Origin: Epinephelus fuscoguttatus
Lineage: Eukaryota; Chordata; Actinopteri; Perciformes; Serranidae
Reading direction: 5' to 3'
Assembly (NCBI RefSeq): GCF_011397635.1
Contig: NC_064753.1
Location: 31,954,322-32,018,321 of the forward strand
Length of the DNA: 64,000 nt
The notes beneath the pieces were generated by a model. It was not told the DNA's origin. It saw only the letters and a list, made by a program, of their open reading frames with translations, and did no database searches. Below, piece after piece: positions 38,201 to 50,200 of the stretch (positions within the stretch are counted from its first letter, which is position 1; each line of letters starts with the position of its first letter). A program made the translations under genes and the position numbers.

Positions 38201-41200
38201 TGGACATGTGTAGGGCCAGATTTAGCTACACACCTGCTATTGGAATAAAAGTAACACAGGCCACAGGACTATTTTTGGCACCTCTTTAACAAGTTCCTCT
38301 TATAGTTGTGTCCTAGTGAGTGAGTTAGGGGGAGAGGGTGAGGAGCAGGGTGGAATAGACTGATACAGGGGGAGATGGAGGGGGAGGGGGGTGTGGGGCT
38401 GTGGGTCAACTGGTACCACTTGTGAGACAGCTGAAGTTACCGCAAACACACACACACAGAAACCCACACTCACTGCGCTCAATCAAACTTGCACCTCTGA
38501 AGTCACCATGTGCATCATATACCGCAGGCGTGGTGTCGAATTTAAGTCTATTGTGTGCTTTACTTACATTTAATCTTTACCACACACTTCTCTATCAGTG
38601 GGATGCAAGCACGTCTGCCCTCATCACGCCCCCAGATCTGTCAGATGCCCCCCAGGCCTCTTCAAAACTACTGACCCAGTTCACGTTGTCTCTTCCTTCT
38701 GTCTGTTTATCTGCAGTGCTGAATGGGAGCAGCCACTCTCCTACATCGCTGAACGGTGCTCCCTCCACTCCTAACGGCTTCAGTAATGGGCCGGCCATGT
38801 CGTCGACGGCCTCGCTTTCCAACCAGCAGCTCCCGCCGGCTTGTGGTGCCCGGCAACTTTGCAAGCTGAAGCGCTTCCTGACCACGCTGCAGCAGTTTGG
38901 CAACGACATATCGCCTGAGATTGGGGAGAGGGTGCGCAGCCTTGTGCTGGGGCTGGTGGTAAGTTGTGATTATTTTTAAGTGGTAATCTTTTGATGAATT
39001 CTTTCAACAACTGTACTGCATCTATTTATTTATTAATTAATTCAGCAGCTCTTTTTCCTCCTAGTTTGTGTCTAGCCTACTGTACGTTTATGCTTAGTAC
39101 TTAACATCGGGCACCTATGAAGTTCCAAAAGCTAGTATTTTTTATCTTGTGTACAAAAGATAATGACTTGCACACACTAAATATTATTGTGTTTGCATAG
39201 GATGTGGATCTTGTGTAAACAGAATAAAAAAATATCATCATGTGGGACTTATGCAGCTCCGTTTGAGGGTGTTATAAAAGTTTGTCTCCTGGCTCCACTC
39301 TTTGTCTAACTTTCCCTGTTGTCTCGGGCAGAACTCCACTCTCACCATCGAAGAGTTTCACTCCAAACTTCATGAGGCCACCAACTTCCCTCTGAGGCCG
39401 TTTGTCATTCCCTTCCTGAAGGTAAATGCTTATGCACAGATTTAATGTGAGATAAATCAGGGCCAATGTCTAAAACTGACACTCTCAGAGTTTACCGCTG
39501 CTGTCCATATGGCCAGTGTTCAGGACTGTGTGTATGTGTGTGTGTGGAGACACTATATGTGCACCTTTCCTCTGTGCTCCTCCCTCTTCTGCCTCCAAAC
39601 AGAAAGGGTCCGGGAAGGGAAAACTTGAAATCCGTGGGTGTATACAGTGTTTAAGAATGAGTGTCCATTTTTTAAAGTGTGTTTAAAGTGTTGTGTGTGA
39701 ATGTGTCAGACCTCCTGGCGTGCAATGATCCTCCACATCTGGGACATTGCAGCAATGGCTGCATTATATCAACCGGACAGGTCTGAGAGAGCTATTTGAC
39801 AGCACTGACACGCACACATACACACACACAATAGCTATACACATCAGCATACCCTGGAGAGAGCGAGAGAGAGACACATGGCAGAGGAAGGTGTCAAGGG
39901 ACCTGTCTTATCTCATCCTGTCTCTTCATCTATCACTTTCTTTTTTTCTCCATCCCTAATCTGGCATTATTTTACTCTCACCCCATCTATCTATTGTTCC
40001 ACCATGAGTTTCTAGCTCACCTCTTGTCCACTTAACACTCTACATTTACATCGGCTCAGTAAATCTATATCCTTCCTACAACAACGTGTTTCATTCCTAA
40101 TCCAGAGATGTCTGTCTCCCCTCTCTTTACCACTGAAGGCAAACCTGCCCCTGCTGCAGAGAGAGTTGCTTCACTGTGCCAGGTTGGCCAAGCAGACTCC
40201 AGCTCAGTATCTGGCCCAACACGAGCAGCTTCTCCTGGACGCTAATGCCAGCTCGCCCCTCGACTCCTCCGAGATCATGCTGGAGATGAATGAGCACGGC
40301 AAAAGAAGGACCCCTGACAGGTAGCATATCTCCATTAAACACAAGAAAACATATACATGCAGACTTCAGAGACGCACATTTATTGGCAGACTCTCATATA
40401 CACGCTGTTATATATGAATTATTTCAGGGTATTTCAGAATGCCAAGCGACAAGGGGAAGCTATAAATCCTCTGTGCGGGAGGCAGAAGTCTGGACAGCCC
40501 TGATGCCAGGCTGGCTCTGCCAGCTGTCTGGGAGGGAGGGGTGAGATAAATGCACTGTAGGAAAAGAAAGAGAGCATCTGAGAAGCAAAAGAGAGGGAGA
40601 GAGACAGAGAAGAGAAGCGGGGGTGAAGTACAGTAAATGTCCTCAGCACAACCCAAAGACAGACAGAAAGACCAACAGTGGGCGACGGTTTGCAGTTGTC
40701 CCACATTTCTCCCCAGCGCTCTGCTTTGTTCACCCAGCTAAGAAGATGACACAAGACAGAATTAACTGGCATTTCCCTTTCCTCCCTTTTCTTTTTCTTC
40801 TCTTACTGGCACTGTCCTTCTTTTCTGATCACTTCTTCACCTCTCCTGCTCTCTGTTTCTCTCTTGCTCTCTCCGACTGCCTGACCTGCGGGCTCCCAGC
40901 AGCTGTCCATATGTCAGGGATGTGTCCAGATGGTGATGTGCTGACCGTAACACTGAGCACATCCTGAGCGGGGTGTGGGGAGGTGGGAGGTGGTGGTTTG
41001 GATGGGACTGTGGGTTGGAGCTGAACGTGCAATCCCACTGTAATCCGCACACCTCCGCCTCCTGACCTGTGGCTTATACACAGCGGGAGGGGCTCGGCGG
41101 AGGAGGGGGAGGGTGGTTCAGGCTGGGGCAGGGCCTACTTCGCGCCAGCTGTTCCTCTGTGTTGTCAGATACTGGAGCCAGGGATGTGTACGAGTATAGC

Positions 41201-41229
41201 CAACGTACACAAATATACACATGAATAAC

Positions 41230-41267
<38 letters not shown>

Positions 41268-44200
41268 AACACACTCATCTACATGGGGCAGCGCTGCATT
41301 TATTCGCCTTTGATCCCCGGCATGATAAAGAGTGATTTGCATCCGAATGCCTGGCTATTGCCATCCAGCTAAACAGATTAATATCAACACTCCCATTTAA
41401 ACTGTCCAGATGGCTTGAAAATACAACCTCTCTCTCACATACACACATACACACACTCACTTAAAGTACACAAATGAGTGTCACTAAACATCTGCCAAAC
41501 ACACAGCATTCAGCCCATATTGCCCCTTAAGCCCAAGAGCAGGGTGGGAGGGAGAGGGAGAAATACTTGCAATCTAAGAGTCGGCAGAGGGATATATTCA
41601 GATTAAGCGCTTGAGACGCAGGGTGTACAGTTGGACTTGGCTTTGTTTGATACATATGGCGTACAGCTGTGCAAAAGCTTTGGTGGAGCACTGCCTTACT
41701 GTAACTGAACAACAAGCAGCTCTCAGCAGGGATACATGTGTGTGAGTGTGTGTTTGCATGCGCCATGTGTTGTTGAAATTCACAAAACAAGTTTGTGTTC
41801 TTTGCTAGAGGCTTGTATGGTTCACAATGTAATCTTTGAAAATAAATTGTAATGACAGTTTATGGTAGACACAGACAAAACCAATCAGGCATCATGAAGT
41901 AAATCACATCTGTTGATTTGTTTGGCATGTTTTTACAGCGGGCAGTTTTTTTAACCTCTTGATCTGATTCTTAGGCCATACTCGTCTTTGCTGGGGCATG
42001 TTTTCCTACACTATGAAGTAATACACTGGCATTGCATACTTAGCCTGGCAAAGCCAGCCCACAGTTTTTGCATTACTCATTGTGGTCTGGCAAGGCCACT
42101 GATGGACTAACTGGAGAAAAATGAAGTTGGCCGCAGAAAAGTTATTTCTCTCCCTTCAGACATTAACGTGGTGTCAAAAATCTGTTTCTGAGTAAAACTG
42201 AGTTGAGAAATGATCCATGTTGTGGGAGATTTTTTTTGTAAATGAGGGTAGTCATGTGAGCATCAAAACAGTTTCTGAGTGGTTCATCATTTATCTGAAG
42301 CAGCTGAATCGATTTTTGGGTGGACATTTGTGGAATAATGGTAAATGTGGTAGTGGAAACAGCTTTAGAGATCCAGACTGGCTGTGCAAGGGTACAGCAT
42401 ACTGGCGAATACAGACTCAACTGTACAACAAAGATGTTTTTTGTTGTATACCATAATATACCACACATCCCACTGCTGGAAAAATGCTGCAGGCTCTGTG
42501 TCCCAACAGCTGAACTTCTATCCTTTCATTTCTTTGTTGACACAGCAGTTTACTTGGGATCTATGCTCTGATACTGTTTTCAAGTGTTGTAGATCTTGAT
42601 ATCAGTCCTGGTCTCAAGACCACTTTTTGGAGGCTTCGGTCCTGTTTTGGTCAAAGACAAAGAGGACTCTGCATTTCATTTCAAGACCACAACTGCGGGG
42701 ATATCATTAAATTGCTTGCACAAAAAAGAGCAATGAATAAAAATGGTTACGTTGATTTCAGCTCCTTAGCATCTCTCTAGTTTTGGTCATGACGTGGTCT
42801 TGGTTTATGTGGTCTTGACCACAACATTGCTGTATTCTGCTCACTGTGTGGTGCTGGCCCACTGCTTGACCTAATTGTCTTTAAAGAATATAAAAGTTGT
42901 ACGCTCCTACGCTAAATTAAATGGCATCATGGCAAGCCATTACATATACTTTAAAATCATGTTTTAACCCACTCTCCCGCCCTCCTCTACAGGACCAAAG
43001 ACAGCTCGGACAGAGATGGGTTGCACCCAGAGCACCTGGCTAAAAGGCCCTGCACCATCAGCCCCAGTCAACGCTTCAGCCCCAGCACGGGTCTTCCTGC
43101 TCACCCGCCTCCCAATGGCCTCCCCACACACCCTCCCAACGGCCTACCCCACCCACCAAACCCCCAAGTGGGACCCCAACACTATCGCTTAGAAGACATG
43201 GCCCTGGCACACCAATACAGAGACGCTTACAGACATAATGAACACCGCGAAGCCCGGGACAGACACCGGCAGACAGGTAGGACAGCTGCATCCACAGGGG
43301 TCAGATACATCTATAGATCCCCAGTGATATGGTCAAGACTGTGGGCTGGTGTGTATGTAAGTGGGGTGTATGCAGAGAACAAAGGCCAGTTGTCATGTCC
43401 AGTGTGATAATCCTTGTGGCAGTGTGGCTATATAAAGACCACATCCATACATGCCTATATGCTCCAACTGTGGCAACCATATATGCCTTCCTTCTGCTTT
43501 CCCAAAAGGAAAGAGGTGAATTCTTGGCCAAATTGTCTCACTCATTAGACACGAGGCTCCAGCACAGGCACACGAGTGCTAAAGACACCAGTTATTTTGT
43601 TTAAAATTGAACTTTAATATCTAAGTTAATCATTATAGTATTAAAATAGGAGACAATAAAACAGAATTGACATCCACAAGCACAGTAACTAATGTTTAGT
43701 GAGTTAATTAATCTCAGCTCATCATCTGATAATAAGAATTGTTGTGTTTTTGTCACCATAAAATGAGCCATTTATATTAACATAGGGAGTGGGTCCTTGT
43801 CCAGGGAGATCCATGTTTCTACCGTAGACCAGAATGGACAAACCAAACAGTAGCTCTAGATAGGGCCATTCATGTCTTGCGTCAGCCACCGTAGTTAGCA
43901 ACCTCTCAGCGACTTTATTCTGTGTGTTTTACTGGTTTAAATCACAGTGTCTGTTGTTTTTGGAGAGGAAGAGACCTCTGCAGATAATTTGGCTCACAGT
44001 TTGGATCAGAAATAAGCTGAGCACACATTAAGTTAGCAGAGAATCAAGGTGAGCACACATTAGCAGGTGCTGGGCTAGCGGCCTTTCTGCGATGTGCCAA
44101 ACAACGCTGATTTGTAACATGAAATTGCTTTATTTAGTGTTTTTACTGGTTTAAATCTCCTGGTCTGTTTGTTTGGAGAGGAGGAGACTTCTGCAGATAA

Positions 44201-47200
44201 TTCGGCTCCCTTTAAAATCCCCTGTAGCAATGACCTCTGATGGAATTCTAAATATAAGAAGTTTTGTAATCCGCATTCCTCACTATAAGATGCCACTAAC
44301 TTGCCCTAAATCTTACACACTGTTCCTTTAAGCACCACTCTGGACTTGTAGAGCATTTTGCAGCTTCAAGTCTGTTACACAGTTTTATATATGTGAGTTT
44401 GACCCATGTATTTGTCTTTTAGCAGTGCACGGTGCCCGCCAAGAGGAGGTGATCGACCATCGTCTTACAGATCGAGAGTGGGCAGAGGAATGGAAGCACC
44501 TAGATAATGTACGTATCAGCACGGGAGCCATGTTTAATGTCAGTCACCTTTTCAATCATAAACATCATGAAGCAGGGCTTTGAAAAAGAGCTAAGAGGCC
44601 AGTAGGTGATTTAAGTTAATTTTAGCAGGACAGGAACTGTTGACAGACAACCTCCGTCCCATCTGAGTGTGCAGTTGACGGACAGCTGACCATAGGAGGT
44701 CTGTGTCAGTGTGGTGAATTAACAACAGACAGACACCTATCTGGCTTCCTGGCACCCAGCTCCATGAAGACAAAATCATGTTCACTAGACACACACACAC
44801 ACATACACTCACACACATGCACGCACACACGCACACACAGAAACAGGGCCCCAGATGGAGCTCAGGACCCAGCAGAGCGCAGCTCCAGCTGGGGAGAGCA
44901 GCTGAGACAAGAGCTGCAGTCATGGAGAGAACCGGCCAGGCCTGGACCCCAGCCAAATTAGAAACACTTCACTGAAATAAATATAGCTAACTCAGAGGGG
45001 AGGGAGGGAGTGGAGAGACAGAGGAAAGGAGGCAGACACACAGAGAGAGGGAAAGATGAATGGGAATAATGATATGGATTGAATGTCAGCCATGCTAAAC
45101 CCATTTAGCAGACCGGGCCAGGTCTGGAAACAGAGGGCAACGTGGAAAAAAAGTGACACTGTTTACAGCGGAGGGGGGGAAGGAGAGAAAAGAGAGGAAA
45201 TCTGTTGAGTTGGCAGGGAACGGAGCAGAAGGGTGGAAGGAATTGGCTCAACTTTTTCATCAGCAGTCCAGCTGTTACATTATCGTTGTTGTAATGCTCT
45301 TAGACACTGAAATTCACTGACAAGCACACAATCCATGAACAGATAGGCAGAGACAGAAATCACACGCAAACACGCACGTCTGCTAGGTGGTATGTGTTGT
45401 GGGACAGATTAAAATAGTGTCTAGATTTACAGCTCAGTGGTTCCATAAGTAACTCATTCCTTTTAAATTAGCTTTGTTGCTATGACCTGTGGAGCTGTTT
45501 GTGGATTTATTTGGTACTGCTGTGTTGTGTAGGTGATGAAGTTTAACTAAATGAAGCACTGTCAAACGTCTCCTTTTATTCAGTAAATGTTTTAACTCAT
45601 CCTCAATCCTGTCCCACTGCAGCTCCTGAATTGCATCATGGACATGGTGGAGAAGACGCGCCGCTCTCTGACGGTGCTGCGCCGCTGCCAGGAGGCCGAC
45701 CGGGAGGAGATGAATCACTGGATTCGGCGCTACAGCGACGTGGAGGAGATGAAAAAAGGTGGGAGCAACGGACAGCACTGCCTTCCTCCTCCTCCTCCTC
45801 CTCTTCCTCCTCCTACTCCTCACCACAACTCCTCCTCCAACACAGCTAGCAGCAGCGAGTCACTGCCCATAGGAACTCCCTCGGCTGCTGAAAGGCAGAC
45901 AGGCAGACAGACAGGTAGACGAACACACACAGGGTTTGTTTGGCAAAGCAAAACACTCACAGCAAGGTAGGGCTTATTGGAAATGTTGAAAATGCCTCAA
46001 AAAATATATCAATTTAGACACAAAAAGTTAGAGTATCCTATTTTTCTGCAAAATCTAGGATCTTGCAGCTGATCGCACCCTTATGCTGCTGGCATGCTCA
46101 TTCATAATTAAAATTTGTACTCAATTCTAACTCCTGTATTCCCATTCCTTCCTAGAAATGGTTACAAATTTGATAACAGCTTATTTACTGATGTTGCCAT
46201 ACACATCCTTATGAACAGATATCTGTGTATGTATGCAGAATCTGTAGGCAATGGGACATTTGTTATCTGAATGTCCTGGTTTCCAATTGTAGTCTGTGTA
46301 TTACTGACCAATTGCATTTGAGTGGCAGGTAAGCAGTTTATGTGTAAAGGTGGAACACATTGGCTGAAATGCAGTCTCAGAACCCATCGGCTATCGTCTG
46401 ACAATGATTCAGCTTTATATTAGCTTTTTAATTATATGGATTTATGTGCAGATATCCACTGGCTACACCACATCTCCCGAAATATTGTCCTTTGTCCCGG
46501 GAGGCTTATCATTGTCTGACCAATAGCTGATGGGTTTCGAGATTGCCTTACACCTAGTTTGTATTGGTCCCAAAAATAGAATTGGAAACTAAAGGAGAGA
46601 CTTGCGGACGTGTGTTTGTTCAGATCGCGAGTCAATCACAGTGTGTGTAACTGAGTGCGTGCCTGCTTGTGTGTTTCAGAGATCCACCGAGACTTCTTAC
46701 ACAGGCCTCCCTCAGGATACCTGCCAGAAGAAATCTGGAGAAAAGCTGGTAAGAGCCAAGCCTCCCCTTCTCTCTATTGTCTTCATGATTGACCTCACAC
46801 AGACTAACACAACACACACACACGCACACAGTGACCATCATCAGTCTTCATGGCCCTCACCCTGGCCACACAGACAGACAGAGCAGAGGCCTTACAGCCT
46901 TAGGTCCATCAGGGCAGAGGATTGGAGGCCCTCTGTGTCATTAGGGCTAAATGCCCTCCATCTGTCACCACTATGAAAGGCCACTGCAGTTAAAGCTGCA
47001 GTGAAAATGCAGTCACCTGGCCAGAGGCAGGCCGCAGCAGCGCAGCACAGGTTGGAGTGTAACTGAGAAACACACACTCCCAAGACTTTATACCTTCTTT
47101 TATTGTGATTGTTCTCTGGCCTCATGCACAGTACACAAACTTATCACTAAAGTATATCAAATACAGACATTTATACAGAATAATCTTGACCGCTATTATT

Positions 47201-50200
47201 ATTTTTGGCTCAGTGTGTGGCCAAAGGGAAGCAGGTGGGAGTGTTGCATTGCATGGGCCTTCTTGTATACTGCATGTTAGATAGAGCCCATCCCAGGAGT
47301 CGTCTGGCTCAGCCCTTGTTCCGCCCCAGTCCCAGCACTATTATGTTGCAGTCATAGTCCAATACCCTGCGGAGGAAAGACGCTGCTGCTGTAGGCAAAA
47401 TTCTGTGCTGCATTTTCACCAGCAGAAAAAAGCTCTTTTAATTGCAGTTGTTTTTCATACAGGTACTACAAGCATCCCGCTCTCCCCAGCACTAAAGCAC
47501 CTCCAAAACAGGCAGGGTGAGTAACATATCTCACTCCCAACATCTCACCTCTAATGTCTGTGTAAGTGTGTGTGTGTGTGAGTGTGAGTGTGTGTGTGTA
47601 TATGTGTCACCTCTATCTCAGCAGCCAGGTACTCCTGCCTGATGCAACTGCAGCACCTCTTGCTTTTAATTAAAACCAGACACGTATTCTCTGGTCTGGT
47701 TCAGGTTGAGAGACTGCAGTGCTTTTGAAAAAATAAGATCTGAAGTGTGAAAAAGCAGACAGAAATAACACGTCTCAGGGACTTGCCAAATCCCTGTGGA
47801 ATTAAAACGTTAATATTGCTGTCCCCGTGTTTTCCATTAAGTGCTAATTGCCCCAGCATCTGCTATGCAGTCTCCTTGATAAGAATTAATTAAATTTGCA
47901 AACTAATCTTAGTGGTGCATGCATTAGGCCAGATAATTGAGAAGCTCGGGATAATGCAGATAGTGTTTTGCAAAGGAGAGAAGAAAGAGGAGGAGGAGGG
48001 GTATGAGAGGAAGAAAAAAAAAGGATAGAAATGAAGGATAAAGGTAGAGGGGGAATGATGGGTTGAAGGAAGCATTGAGACATGTGTGTGAGTGTGACTG
48101 TATGTTGACAGGATTGACGGAATGCTAACTTTTTTAGCATATGAGCACAGGAATTAAAGCTCAGACATGCACACATGCACACACGCAGCCATGTGCATAT
48201 ACACAGCACCAGTGTTGGATAAGGCTCCCCCCTGCCCACTGCCTATCTTTTTGCACAGTAGTTTGGAACAAGTGGAGTGGAGCGGCGAGGAAAAGTGACA
48301 GTTATTTATGAGTTTCCTTTCAAACAAACACTGACTGGGGGAAATAGGGAGCAGGGGAGAGAACCATATCAGCCTCACCTCCTCCTTGGTTGGCCTGATA
48401 CACCTGGAGAGCCACTTGTCATTTGTGTCTTACTGCGTCTGCTTGGCACATCTGGAGGAGGTGGAGCAGGAGGGAGAAATATAATTTCATTTTTAAGAAT
48501 GTTTGACAGTAGAGGAAAATGACATTTTAGAGGAATTCACATCTTATAATCACGACGCAGCACATTTGCATTCGGTTAATAAATAGTGTTTATTTGGAGA
48601 CCTATTCCTCAGGTGTATGAAGCCCTACGAGATATAGATATTGTGCATTTGTTGTAAACTGTGAGGCCAATAATGAAAGATTGCAAATTGTAATCACTCC
48701 TGCCTCTTACTGAGTGGAGACTGCGGGAAGTTTCTATTTTAGACTGCCATCTGGAAAGGAGTCTACACACCTGCCTGTTGTAAAAACACAGCCCCCTCAC
48801 TCAGACAGTTTGTGCTTCTGCTGGAAGAACAAAAGGCCCCATGATAAAATCTACATGGTACGAAGCCCTGCAGTGGGGATATGAATGCCCACTGGTAGAG
48901 AAATTATTCAGTCTTCTCTGTAAACTCCGTCTAACAAATTCTATTAGAATAATTCTGACAAGATGACAATCACGCAAACGGGGAATCCCAGGATGTTGTT
49001 TGAACAGCCAAGTTAGTGACAAAACTTTGGAGACATCTGCTGTTGTCAGTACTGGAAATTATTGTGGCCAGACGTGTTTGAATTAATTATTGAAGTCTGG
49101 CTGTTTCCCTTTTCTGGCAGAAAGTTTTAAATCTTGGATGATGTACATCTGTTCACTGAGATACAGACAAGATGGCAGCTTAAAGAGCCTCAATAAAGGA
49201 TGACAGAGCAGGCTGGATGGGACGATGGTCACAAGCATTAACACCTCTCTCTTCCTCTCTCTCTCAGAGGAGGCTGTGAATGAGGTGAAGCGGCAGGCGA
49301 TGTCAGAGCTGCAGAAGGCGGTGTCAGACGCCGAGAGGAAAGCTCACGAGATGATTTCAGCCGAACGCTCTAAAATGGAGAGGGCGCTGGCCGAGGCCAA
49401 GAGGCAGGCCTCTGAGGACGCACTAACAGTCATCAACCAGCAGGAGGACTCCAGTGAAGTGAGTACCACAGACCCCCCACCTACATTTCGCCTCATTCCC
49501 CCTCTCACTTGTTCTCTAATTCCTTCCTCTGTCACTCACTCTTCAACGCTCTTCTGCTCCATCCATTACCCTTCACTTTGTCCCCCTCATCCTCCAAGTT
49601 TTTCCTGTGTTGTGTAATCCACACAGCTGGCTGCTCTTGGTTTGGTACTGCACCATGTTGTCATCATTATTGCAGAAGCAGTCTAGTTGTCTGTGTAAAT
49701 AAAAGCAGACAGACCCAGATGGTTGGAGCAGAGTGCCAGGCTGAGGCCATTACAGAGCAGTTGACCACCACCTGCTGGTTACACAAACCAGTGGCGCTGG
49801 ACCAGGACTTAAAGCCTTAAAATGAAATCCCCATGCAGAGAGTAATAAAAAAGATGAGGATCAGATGGATAAACTGTGTCATAAAATGACTTATTTTAGG
49901 TTGCAGCATATGTAAATGTAAAAAATAGAGAACTGAGCTATCCTGGGACAAAAAAGAGACTTATTTCTATCAACCCACTCTCTCCCCACTGTCTCACCAG
50001 AGCTGCTGGAACTGCGGGAGGAAAGCCAGTGAGACGTGCAGCGGCTGCAACACGGCTCGCTACTGCGGCTCCTTCTGTCAGCACAAAGACTGGGAGAAGC
50101 ACCACCATGTCTGTGGTCAAGGCCTGCAGGGGATGCCAGGGGGCAGCAGCGTCCCTCTCGGCACCCCGTCCTCCTCCTCCACCTCCTCGGCATCCTCCAG

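Larger units (their letters stand above)
40321..42992 (+). other. cbfa2t3: cbfa2t3 intron 5
   Basis: gtagca to ctacag. It holds a CA array (41,232), a small palindromic stretch agcctggcaaagccagcc (about 42,042) and a hAT-like MITE (42,582-42,833). No exon was recognised. Confidence 0.8.

Noticed and set aside
38599..38716. Upstream acceptor (ttctctatcag) that would extend exon 3
   Set aside because: The extension is 118 nt and would shift the reading frame relative to exon 3. The acceptor at 38,716 gives the expected MLNGSS junction.
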